Below are positions 1 through 6,918 of a DNA stretch of 7,400 nucleotides, piece after piece; positions within the stretch are counted from its first letter, which is position 1; each line of letters starts with the position of its first letter. The position numbers were made by a program, and so were the translations under genes. This stretch comes from Alphaproteobacteria bacterium UBA2964 (GTDB lineage Bacteria; Pseudomonadota; Alphaproteobacteria; MPNO01; UBA2964). The DNA lies in NCBI GenBank assembly GCA_002348425.1, contig DEBE01000187.1, positions 1-7,400 on the forward strand, given 5' to 3'. The notes under the pieces are model-generated. The model saw nothing but the letters and a program-made list of their open reading frames with translations. It was not told the origin of the DNA and ran no database searches.

Positions 1-156
1 CTGCAATATCATAGTCTTTTTACTTCTGAACAAAGAGAGAAAGCGGGGGATGGAGCCTATATTATTGTAAGAGATTCTACATGCCGGCTTTTTGGATACC
101 ATGGACTGCTAGCAGAAAATGGTGCATTTAGTTTAGACCACATGTTTGGATTCTAG
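1..156 (+). CDS. 3' end of an unidentified protein gene (partial)
   Basis: An open frame enters from the left edge in frame 1 and ends at TAG 154-156, giving the last 51 residues. The visible tail starts LQYHSLFTSEQREKAGDGAY and ends in SLDHMFGF. I do not recognise a family from it; it has no obvious membrane segment, and one cysteine lies mid-fragment in RDSTCRLFGYHG. The stop lies only 13 bases before the likely trxB start, and the trxB ribosome binding site (AGGA, 155-158) overlaps the stop codon. This suggests that the gene belongs to the same operon and may be translationally coupled to trxB. The unbroken frame, tight spacing and protein-like composition support a real gene; the function is unknown. 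Confidence 0.6.
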   Translation: MQYHSLFTSEQREKAGDGAYIIVRDSTCRLFGYHGLLAENGAFSLDHMFGF

Positions 157-169
157 GATTGTAAAGATT

Positions 170-1120
170 ATGACAAAGGAATTTCGTACGCCTGTATTAA
201 TTATAGGTTCTGGACCAGCCGGATACACGGCAGCAATTTATACCGCACGCGCGAATCTGAACCCTCACCTTGTGACAGGAATGGATACTGGTGGGCAAAT
301 GACTATAACAACCGATGTCGAGAATTACCCTGGTTTTGCCGAAGTTATTCAGGGCCCATGGCTCATGGAAGAAATGCAAGGTCAGGCCTCTACGGTCGGA
401 ACACAAATTCATACTGACCTGATCACAGAAGTTGACTTCACTACCAAACCATTTAGGTGCATAGCTGATTCCGGGGATATTTATATTTCTGAAACTGTTA
501 TTATTTCGACGGGAGCGCAAGCTCGTTGGTTGGGTCTTCCCTCTGAAGAAAAATTCATGGGATTTGGAGTTTCCGCTTGTGCAACTTGCGATGGTTTTTT
601 TTACAGGAACAAAGAAGTAGCTGTTATTGGGGGAGGAAATACTGCAGTAGAAGAAGCACTTTATTTAACTAACCACGCAACAAAGGTAACCCTCATCCAT
701 CGAAGAAACGAGTTGCGAGCTGAGAAGATTTTACAAGAACGTTTATTTGCTCATAAAAAAATTGACGTGCTTTGGGATACAGTAGCGGCGGATATTATTG
801 GTAACGAAAGCCCTTTGGGGGTAACAGGTTTAAAACTTAGAAATATTAAGACAAAAGAAAATTTTAACCTAAAAGTAGATGGCGTTTTCGTTGCAATTGG
901 GCATGATCCAGCGACAAAACTTTTTACTGGGCACCTTGAAATGGATGAAGAAGGCTATATCATAACGGCTCCAGACAGCACGAAGACAAGTATTCCTGGA
1001 ATCTTTGCCGCGGGTGATGTTCAGGATAAAATATATAGACAAGCAGTTACAGCGGCTGGCACCGGATGCATGGCCGCCCTTGAAGCTGAACATTACCTCG
1101 CTAATAATAGTCTAAAATAG
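170..1120 (+). CDS. trxB: Thioredoxin reductase (NADPH), FAD-dependent
   Basis: This cytoplasmic flavoprotein passes electrons from NADPH through FAD and a CxxC disulfide to oxidised thioredoxin. Starting at ATG 170 the protein has 316 residues, normal for bacterial low-molecular-weight TrxB. Visible landmarks in order are the FAD-binding GSGPAG at 13-18, the redox-active CATC at 137-140, the NADPH-binding GGGNTA at 154-159 with HRR at 177-179, and the second FAD motif GIFAAGD at 277-283, then RQAVTAAGTGCMAAL near the C-terminus. ATG 170 is preferred over an in-frame TTG at 146 because MTKEFRTPVLIIGSGPAG puts the dinucleotide fold close to the N-terminus and AGGA (155-158) lies 11 bases upstream. 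The longer 324-residue reading would overlap the preceding gene. A LysR regulator follows after 56 bases, a pairing known from other Alphaproteobacteria. The identification is firm; only the start is slightly open. Confidence 0.97.
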   Translation: MTKEFRTPVLIIGSGPAGYTAAIYTARANLNPHLVTGMDTGGQMTITTDVENYPGFAEVIQGPWLMEEMQGQASTVGTQIHTDLITEVDFTTKPFRCIADSGDIYISETVIISTGAQARWLGLPSEEKFMGFGVSACATCDGFFYRNKEVAVIGGGNTAVEEALYLTNHATKVTLIHRRNELRAEKILQERLFAHKKIDVLWDTVAADIIGNESPLGVTGLKLRNIKTKENFNLKVDGVFVAIGHDPATKLFTGHLEMDEEGYIITAPDSTKTSIPGIFAAGDVQDKIYRQAVTAAGTGCMAALEAEHYLANNSLK

Positions 1121-1162
1121 AATTTTTAAGAGATACGGGACCTGTTTGATCAAATCATCAAG

Positions 1163-1167
1163 AGGAG
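1163..1167 (+). promoter_or_regulatory. Ribosome binding site of the LysR regulator
   Basis: AGGAG lies 9 bases before ATG 1177 and is the strongest Shine-Dalgarno sequence seen in the window. A second purine-rich stretch, AGGGA at 1171-1175, sits only one base from the start and is too close to act alone. Just upstream, TTGAT-N6-ATCAA (1146-1161) is an inverted repeat that could be an operator or chance. Confidence 0.7.
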
Positions 1168-1176
1168 ACGAGGGAT

Positions 1177-2067
1177 ATGGACTGGGATAAGCTAAGAATA
1201 TTCCATGCTGTGTCGGAAGCAGGCAGTTTCACTCATGCAGGTGACAGATTAAACCTAACCCAATCCTCCGTAAGTCGTCAGATAAGCGGACTAGAAGAAG
1301 AGCTTGGTGTTCCCCTATTTCACCGTCACGCCCGCGGTTTGAAATTGACTGAGCAAGGTGAAACCCTCTACAGGGCAGCCCAAGAAATTGCCGGAAAATT
1401 AACCACTGCTGAATCTTTGATGACCGAGTCAATGGAGAGGCCGCGTGGCCCCTTAAGGATAACTACAACAGTAGCGTTCGGCTCTATGTGGTTAACGGAA
1501 CGGCTGAAGGATTTCTTGGAGATGTATCCAGAAATAGAAGTATCATTGATACTTCGTGAAGATGAACTAAATCTTAGTATGCGCCAGGCCGATGTCGCAA
1601 TAAGACTAGCACTCCCACAGCAACCTGACCTAATTCAGCGTCACTTATTTGATTTACGCCACGGCGCTTTTGCCGCACCCGCATATTTGGAACAATACGG
1701 CATGCCGCATTCCCTTGATGATCTCGAGGTACACCGATTGATCGCTTATGATGAAACTTACCATCCTCCGTTTACCAATATAAACTGGCTTCTAGATGCG
1801 GGACTGGATGATAATTTTCAAAGAAAACCTGTTATACGCGTAAACAATCTTTACGCGATGTATAGAGCAGCTGCAAATGCGATGGGCATCGCTTCTTTAC
1901 CGGATTATATGGTAAGCTTAACTAGTGGTCTCATTCCAGTTTTACCAAAATACAAGGGGCCCGTTCATCGGGCATATTTTGTTTATCCTGAAGAATTGCG
2001 ACATTCAAGACGAGTGGCAGTATTTCGTGACTTTTTATTACGCCGTATTGGCGAAGATAGAAAATAA
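1177..2067 (+). CDS. lsrB: LysR-family transcriptional regulator, LsrB/VtlR-like
   Basis: This is a 296-residue LysR-type regulator, the usual length. Residues 3-62 form the winged helix-turn-helix (DKLRIFHAVSEAGSFTHAGD, then QSSVSRQISGLEEELGVPLF and HRHARGLKLTEQG). Residues about 92-293 form the periplasmic-binding-protein-like effector domain, beginning GPLRITTTVAFGS. The N-terminus MDWDKLRIFHAVSEAGSFTHA, the HRHARGLKLTEQGE segment, the PQQPDLIQRHLF segment and MGIASLPDYMV resemble, from memory, the LsrB/VtlR proteins of Sinorhizobium, Agrobacterium and Brucella, which control envelope, oxidative-stress and AbcR small-RNA genes. The position directly after trxB agrees. The protein contains no cysteine, unlike rhizobial LsrB, in which cysteines have been implicated in redox response. 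A probable small RNA lies 200 bases downstream. The LysR family is certain; LsrB/VtlR orthology is likely but inferred. Confidence 0.93.
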   Translation: MDWDKLRIFHAVSEAGSFTHAGDRLNLTQSSVSRQISGLEEELGVPLFHRHARGLKLTEQGETLYRAAQEIAGKLTTAESLMTESMERPRGPLRITTTVAFGSMWLTERLKDFLEMYPEIEVSLILREDELNLSMRQADVAIRLALPQQPDLIQRHLFDLRHGAFAAPAYLEQYGMPHSLDDLEVHRLIAYDETYHPPFTNINWLLDAGLDDNFQRKPVIRVNNLYAMYRAAANAMGIASLPDYMVSLTSGLIPVLPKYKGPVHRAYFVYPEELRHSRRVAVFRDFLLRRIGEDRK

Positions 2068-2095
2068 CTCCTTGTTTTTATTACAAAATATATAT

Positions 2096-2118
2096 AGCTA
2101 TGCATGATATGCATAGCT
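2096..2118. repeat. Perfect 10-bp inverted repeat with 3-base loop
   Basis: AGCTATGCAT (2096-2105) and its exact reverse complement ATGCATAGCT (2109-2118) flank the loop GAT, beginning 28 bases after the LysR stop codon. As RNA it would form a stable 10-bp hairpin on either strand. The following bases (GGGTTGCTTATTT) are not a clean T-run, so it is a poor intrinsic terminator. It may instead protect the 3' end of the trxB-lsrB message or serve as a dyad binding site. The structure is certain; the role is not. Confidence 0.6.
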
Positions 2119-2168
2119 GGGTTGCTTATTTAATTATAGCCTGAAAATACAAAACATTTTATGTAAGC

Positions 2169-2216
2169 GCAGTCGTTACCAATGTTTAATTATAAATGTT
2201 TGTAACTGCTTTTTTT
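2169..2216 (+). terminator. Terminator-like hairpin with T-run
   Basis: GCAG (2169-2172) pairs with CTGC (2206-2209). After a TCG bulge, TTAC (2176-2179) pairs with GTAA (2202-2205), and an inner AT-rich stem AATGTTTA/TAAATGTT (with two G-T pairs) closes a small loop. Seven Ts (2210-2216) follow immediately. This fits a rho-independent terminator on the + strand, ending either the trxB-lsrB message or a short separate transcript from 2119 onward. The stem is imperfect and AT-rich, so strength is uncertain. Confidence 0.5.
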
Positions 2217-2220
2217 CTGA

Positions 2221-2270
2221 CAATATTCGTTGGTGAATACGTTGGAAATTTTATCCGGATGCAATATTCG
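2221..2270 (+). promoter_or_regulatory. Candidate operator and promoter region of the small RNA
   Basis: CAATATTCG occurs twice, at 2221-2229 and 2262-2270, 41 bases apart (about four helical turns). The first copy is also the left arm of TATTC-N6-GAATA (2224-2239), a 5-bp inverted repeat. A weak sigma-70-like pair, TTGGAA (2242-2247) and TATTCG (2265-2270) with a 17-base spacer, would start transcription near 2276-2278. The inverted repeat would then be centred about 45 bases upstream, a common position for a LysR activator. The repeats are directly visible; the promoter match is poor and the operator role is inference. Confidence 0.35.
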
Positions 2271-2352
2271 GGTCAGGGTCTTCGGATCCTTCGTCAATAG
2301 ACGTAAAGCCTCCCTGTTACCTTGCCGGGCGTTCGCGCCCGGCATTTTTTTT
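2271..2352 (+). ncRNA. Probable trans-acting small RNA, AbcR-like (anti-Shine-Dalgarno)
   Basis: The element has the layout of a compact regulatory RNA. A 6-bp hairpin AGGGTC/GATCCT (2275-2280/2285-2290) is capped by a TTCG loop. A small stem CGTC/GACG (2292-2295/2300-2303) follows, then an apparently unpaired stretch (2304-2322) containing CCTCCCTG, complementary to ribosome binding sites. It ends in a strong intrinsic terminator. No start codon with a sensible reading frame explains it. AbcR1/AbcR2 RNAs of rhizobia, Brucella and Agrobacterium carry exposed CUCCC-type motifs, repress ABC-transporter mRNAs with Hfq, and are controlled by LsrB/VtlR, whose homologue lies just upstream here. At about 75-80 bases it would be shorter than those RNAs, and the 5' end is a guess. 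Alternatively it could be a terminator-type leader of the downstream dioxygenase gene, or a different alphaproteobacterial sRNA family. An RNA here is likely; the AbcR identity is tentative. Confidence 0.55.
2323..2352 (+). terminator. Strong rho-independent terminator
   Basis: GCCGGGCG (2324-2331) and CGCCCGGC (2336-2343) form a perfect 8-bp GC stem, extended by a T-A pair (2323/2344), with a TTCG tetraloop and eight Ts (2345-2352). It is by far the most GC-rich, stable hairpin in an otherwise AT-rich spacer and would end the small RNA on the + strand about 95 bases before the dioxygenase start. Confidence 0.9.
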
Positions 2353-2445
2353 ACAAAATAAACCTGCCGAATGAAAACGTAGACGAATTGAATATAAAAT
2401 CGTAAAATACTTAGCTTTAAAAATAATAAATATCAGGCCAACATA

Positions 2446-3342
2446 ATGATTAATGTAACTCCAGTTTCCGATGTTATGGGTGCGGAAATCACTGAGATAA
2501 ACTTAGAAAATCCGATAAAAGAGGATTTAAAGGTAGTGTTACAGAAAGCCTTGCTCAAATATCAGGTGTTGGTAATTAGGGAACAAAATTTAACACCTGA
2601 TTTACAGGTTAAATTCTCGAGTATTTGGGGTAAATTAGAAACACCGTCCAATATTGAATATACAACAAAAGAATCTTCCAAAGTAATGATACTTTCAAAC
2701 GAAATAAACCCAGATGGCTCTGCTGTTGGGGTGGTGGATGGAGGAGATTTTTGGCATTCCGACTCTTCACATATTGAAATACCATCCATGGTAACAATTC
2801 TTCAATCTATCAAGAACCCTGAGAAAGGCGGCGATACAGAGTTTTGTAATATGGTTGCCGTTTATAATTCTTTGCCCGAATCTTTAAAAGTTAAGATCGA
2901 GAATCTCTATGGTATTCACCATGTCAGTAAGTTAAATAATAAAAGGGTTACAATTTCACCCGGCCGGCCGGGAGCAAAAGATTTTTATGAAGCCCAAGCT
3001 AAAACTCGACCAGCAGTGCTCCAACCACTTGTTTTAAAACACCCGGAGACTGGTCAGAAATCTCTCTATTGTTCTCCGCGTTTTACAATTGGGATAGAGG
3101 GTATGACCGAGAATGAGGCGGATCCAATTCTTGAAAAATTATTCGCACCCATTACTGACCGCAAAAGACCCTACCATTACCGGCATAAATATAAGAATAA
3201 CGACCTTGTTTTATGGGATAACCGATGCGTATGCCATCGCGCAGTAGGAGGATATGGACTACCGGATATTAGACGAATGCACCGAACTGTCATCGCCGGT
3301 ACCGACGCTTATAATTTACAACAAACCTCATCTTCTCAGTAG
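2446..3342 (+). CDS. TauD/TfdA-family 2-oxoglutarate/Fe(II)-dependent dioxygenase
   Basis: This cytoplasmic, non-heme iron oxygenase would couple oxidative decarboxylation of 2-oxoglutarate to hydroxylation of a small substrate. The protein has 298 residues, normal for the family. The opening VTPVSDVMGAEITEINLENP is the typical TauD N-terminus. The iron facial triad is visible as H104 and D106 (FWHSDSSH) and H264 (WDNRCVCHRAVGGY). R276 and R280 (DIRRMHR) match the TauD arginines that bind 2-oxoglutarate and the substrate acid group. Cysteines 261 and 263 lie beside the distal histidine. ATG 2446 has a modest CAGG (2434-2437) 8 bases upstream. The substrate cannot be read from the sequence: taurine, other sulfonates, aryloxyacids and carnitine-like compounds all occur in this family. 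No transporter or sulfur gene adjoins. The 3' end overlaps the opposing msrP-like gene by 7 bases. Confidence 0.92.
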   Translation: MINVTPVSDVMGAEITEINLENPIKEDLKVVLQKALLKYQVLVIREQNLTPDLQVKFSSIWGKLETPSNIEYTTKESSKVMILSNEINPDGSAVGVVDGGDFWHSDSSHIEIPSMVTILQSIKNPEKGGDTEFCNMVAVYNSLPESLKVKIENLYGIHHVSKLNNKRVTISPGRPGAKDFYEAQAKTRPAVLQPLVLKHPETGQKSLYCSPRFTIGIEGMTENEADPILEKLFAPITDRKRPYHYRHKYKNNDLVLWDNRCVCHRAVGGYGLPDIRRMHRTVIAGTDAYNLQQTSSSQ

Positions 3343-4307
3343 TATAAACTTTCCCCCTTTAAACCACGATAGAGACCGGAGACTTGTTCCTCATAGCCAT
3401 TATAAATTAATGTTTTTATTCTTTTACCTCCGCCCCCAAGCACGCGTTCAGTTTCTTGTGACCATCGAGCATGAGGCACCTTTGGATTCACATTAGCCCA
3501 AAAACCATACTCTTCGCTCTGCACTGTTTCCCAGAAACTCACCGGGCGTTTATCCGTAAAACTAAAACGAACAATAGATTTAATTGATTTAAATCCGTAC
3601 TTCCACGGCACCACTAATCGAAGTGGGGCACCCATCTGTTTGGGAAGCGGTTTCCCGTAAGCCCCAACCCCAATCAGCGTTAACTCGTTAGCAGCCTCAC
3701 CGATCGTCAAACCCTCTCTATATGGCCAAGGATACCAAAATTGTTTTTGCCCCTTTGCAATAACGGGATTCATAAATGTTTCCATGACAACATATTTTGC
3801 TTTTTTTAGTGGCCGAGAAAAATTTATAAGATCCCGCATAGGAAACCCTATCCATGGTAAAGCCATCGACCACGCCTCCACACAACGAAACCGGTAAAGC
3901 CGTTCTTCAAGCTGCATTTTAGATATAAGAGTATGTGCATCAATTATGATTGGCTTTTCAACCATTCCATCAATTGTCACCGTCCACGGCTTCGTCAGCA
4001 GCTTTTGTGCATCTTTGGAAATTAACTTGTGCGAACCAAACTCGTAAAAGTTATTGTAAGTTGTGACATCTTTTTCGTTATTTAAAGGTCGGTCAAGTTC
4101 ATATTTGAGATTGCGTTTTACTGAAAATGAACTGGGTTTCAAGCCTCCTGTCGATGCAACGGCACTGCCTACAATTTTTGGAGAGATAGTTGTTAGGATC
4201 GACGAAATACCAATCGTTTTTAATATGGCTCGTCTATTCTTAAAGGCGGACTCCGGCGTTATTAGATTTTCGGAAATTGACCAAGAAGGTTTTGATTTAG
4301 TTAGCAT
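3336..4307 (-). CDS. msrP: MsrP (YedY)-type molybdopterin enzyme, protein-methionine-sulfoxide reductase catalytic subunit
   Basis: MsrP is a periplasmic molybdopterin oxidoreductase that reduces methionine sulfoxide in envelope proteins, taking electrons from the membrane haem protein MsrQ. The protein has 323 residues, close to the E. coli length. A twin-arginine signal, NRRAILKTIGISSIL (from residue 24), predicts Tat export. The family hallmark YNNFYEFG begins at residue 84. The molybdenum-ligating cysteine is C142 in RFRCVEAWSM. GKPLPKQMGAPLRLVVPWKY (218-237) and the GFWANVNPKVPHARWSQ stretch (268-284) are characteristic. The start at 4307 has AGGA (complement of 4316-4319) 8 bases upstream. 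No msrQ follows: the gene runs directly into the opposing dioxygenase gene, overlapping it by 7 bases. The fold and cofactor are secure; the exact substrate rests on family knowledge. Confidence 0.94.
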   Translation of the reverse strand: MLTKSKPSWSISENLITPESAFKNRRAILKTIGISSILTTISPKIVGSAVASTGGLKPSSFSVKRNLKYELDRPLNNEKDVTTYNNFYEFGSHKLISKDAQKLLTKPWTVTIDGMVEKPIIIDAHTLISKMQLEERLYRFRCVEAWSMALPWIGFPMRDLINFSRPLKKAKYVVMETFMNPVIAKGQKQFWYPWPYREGLTIGEAANELTLIGVGAYGKPLPKQMGAPLRLVVPWKYGFKSIKSIVRFSFTDKRPVSFWETVQSEEYGFWANVNPKVPHARWSQETERVLGGGGKRIKTLIYNGYEEQVSGLYRGLKGESLYY

Positions 4308-4370
4308 AATTGGAATCCTAAATTGCTTATACTAGAAAAGCCGATTTACTTAATATTACGATGAAAAGCT

Positions 4371-4386
4371 CTTAAAAGTTTTTAAG
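4371..4386. repeat. AT-rich inverted repeat upstream of the msrP-like gene
   Basis: CTTAAAA-GT-TTTTAAG is a perfect 7-bp dyad about 65 bases upstream of the msrP-like start. It lies in the 180-base spacer between that gene and the aminotransferase, where a promoter or operator would be expected. The two-base centre makes it better suited as a protein-binding dyad than an RNA hairpin. In AT-rich DNA such dyads also arise by chance. No convincing -35/-10 pair was found nearby, although TATAAG occurs on the - strand close to the start. Confidence 0.25.
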
Positions 4387-4451
4387 TTCCTTTGATTTCT
4401 TTTTAACTCAGCTAACCATTAAATTACCTCAGTCAAAGCCTATTTTTCTCA

Positions 4452-4487
4452 AAATTTCAGAAGTTTATTGATCTTATCTATTGAAAT

Positions 4488-4489
<2 letters not shown>
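4452..4489 (-). repeat. 8-bp inverted repeat at the 3' end of the aminotransferase gene
   Basis: AAATTTCA (4452-4459) and TGAAATTT (4482-4489) are exact reverse complements separated by 22 bases, overlapping the aminotransferase stop. On the - strand they could form a weak AT-rich hairpin after the gene, but the loop is large and no good T-run follows. It is a doubtful terminator at best. Confidence 0.2.
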
Positions 4490-5702
<1,213 letters not shown>

Positions 5703-5767
5703 CTAAATGTCAAAAAATGACTAAAAACATAATTGAACAACAAACCAAAGCCCATCAAAAAAAACTT

Positions 5768-6793
5768 TTACTCACCTTCTATAAGGCCATCTAACAATCT
5801 GCGAGCCTGAAGCACCCCTGCATCTGCGTTTATATCTACTGTGGTTTTATGAGAACCTAGGCGTTTCATTCGATCCTGCTGTGTTTCAATGATAATAACA
5901 TCTTCAGCAAATGCTGTACTAGTGGCGTTAGCTAGTTTTTCAGTTAAAGTATCATCTTCAAGTCTAAAATTACGCGCGTGATGCCAAAAATAATGCGTGG
6001 TATTTTCAGTCTCAGGAGTCAAAGTATGATTAGAAAACATTGTAACACCCTGAGATCTGTTTCCTTCCTGTGCCCCTGTTCCAGCCAATGCACAACCAAC
6101 GTCTATCATAAAATGTGTTGGCTCTAAGTAATGTATCAGTTGCCATCGATCAACTTTATCATCCTCTCTGAAATTGCCAACCATTCGAAACATTGCTGGG
6201 GCTGGTTCATCAAATATCCAGCGTTCGACATGAATTTGATTGTCATTTCGGGTTACCTTTACTGGAAAATTGGCCACACCATCAGTTCCCAACGTGGAAG
6301 CATGTACATAAGCAACATGGGAAAGATCAAGTAAATTATCAATTAGAAGCCGATAATTACCTTTTACATAAAAATAATCACCTACGGCCACCCAGTTTGG
6401 GTCTTCATTCCAATGAAAATCGGGTATCAGACCCTCATCTGCGAGCTCTGGATCTCCTGGCCAAATCCAAATATAACGCCATTTCTCTACCACCGGATAA
6501 CACCTAACGCTAGCTCCGGGCGGAATAACTTTTTGTCCTGGTACCAAGACACAATAACCATTTATATCAAATTCAAGCCCATGGTAGGGACACTGGATAT
6601 GATCATTTATTACTCGGCCTTCTGAAAGAGCCATGTAACGATGCGCACAGCTATCCTCTAGAGCCGCAGGTATCCCATTTCGGTCACGAAAAAATACTAC
6701 TGGCTCGTCCATAATTGTACGAGCGAGAGGCTGATCCGTAATTTCGTGGTTCCACGCAGCCACATACCAACGATTTTTCAGATAATCAGACAT
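5768..6793 (-). CDS. Rieske [2Fe-2S] non-heme iron oxygenase, aromatic ring-hydroxylating/VanA-like
   Basis: This is the terminal oxygenase component of a Rieske oxygenase system, using electrons from a separate reductase to hydroxylate or O/N-demethylate a substrate, usually aromatic. The 341-residue length fits the vanillate-demethylase (VanA) group rather than the longer benzoate or naphthalene enzymes. The Rieske motif is intact as C-X-H-X16-C-X2-H: C49, H51, C68, H71 (SCAHRYM and CPYHGLEFD). The mononuclear iron site is visible as D156, H159 and H164 in NLLDLSHVAYVH, with D298 (FAEDVIIIE) a likely third ligand. The start MSDYLKNRWYVAAWNHE is canonical, although the only AAGG lies one base from the ATG, so the ribosome site is odd. 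No ferredoxin or reductase subunit is adjacent, so electrons must come from elsewhere. The family is certain; the substrate is unknown and VanA identity is not claimed. Confidence 0.93.
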   Translation of the reverse strand: MSDYLKNRWYVAAWNHEITDQPLARTIMDEPVVFFRDRNGIPAALEDSCAHRYMALSEGRVINDHIQCPYHGLEFDINGYCVLVPGQKVIPPGASVRCYPVVEKWRYIWIWPGDPELADEGLIPDFHWNEDPNWVAVGDYFYVKGNYRLLIDNLLDLSHVAYVHASTLGTDGVANFPVKVTRNDNQIHVERWIFDEPAPAMFRMVGNFREDDKVDRWQLIHYLEPTHFMIDVGCALAGTGAQEGNRSQGVTMFSNHTLTPETENTTHYFWHHARNFRLEDDTLTEKLANATSTAFAEDVIIIETQQDRMKRLGSHKTTVDINADAGVLQARRLLDGLIEGE

Positions 6794-6847
6794 ACCTTTT
6801 ATCTTTTAATTAGAAATTTAAAATAAGCCAGCCTTCGTTATTATAAA

Positions 6848-6853
6848 ATTATA
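6848..6853 (-). promoter_or_regulatory. Possible -10 box for the Rieske oxygenase gene
   Basis: A consensus TATAAT is read on the - strand about 55 bases upstream of the Rieske start, inside the 125-base divergent spacer shared with uvrB. The -35 region at the right distance is a plain A/T run, so the promoter call is weak. On the + strand a consensus TTGACA lies at 6863-6868 pointing toward uvrB, but no matching -10 box follows at 16-18 bases. No alphaproteobacterial LexA box (GTTC-N7-GTTC or GAAC-N7-GAAC) is present in the spacer. Confidence 0.25.
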
Positions 6854-6918
6854 GTAGTTATATTGACATAAAAATTTTATGGACACTGGAAATTGACTTA
6901 TCAAACTACATATAGAAG

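Noticed and set aside
146..169. TTG at 146 as the trxB start, adding eight residues
   Set aside because: It overlaps the upstream gene, lacks a ribosome site, and pushes the FAD-binding fold away from the N-terminus; ATG 170 has AGGA upstream and the expected length.
197..520. 107-codon frame on the - strand inside trxB
   Set aside because: It is antisense to a certain gene, has no recognisable protein features and no ribosome site.
1925..2107. 60-codon + frame overlapping the 3' end of the LysR gene
   Set aside because: It lies mostly inside the LysR gene in another frame, has a low-complexity tail and no start signal.
2271..2352. 6S RNA, SRP RNA or tmRNA piece as identity of the small RNA
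   Set aside because: The element is too short for 6S, lacks the SRP GGAAGCA-type loop and tRNA-like ends, and sits in a different gene neighbourhood from those genes.
4063..4335. 90-codon + frame over the msrP-like 5' end
   Set aside because: It is the reverse-strand shadow of the Tat signal and N-terminal region of the msrP-like gene.
6131..6625. Three overlapping + frames within the Rieske gene
   Set aside because: They are shadows of a well-conserved oxygenase coding sequence on the opposite strand.
6794..6918. SOS (LexA) control site for uvrB
   Set aside because: No GTTC or GAAC half-site occurs anywhere in the spacer, so a standard alphaproteobacterial LexA box is not supported.
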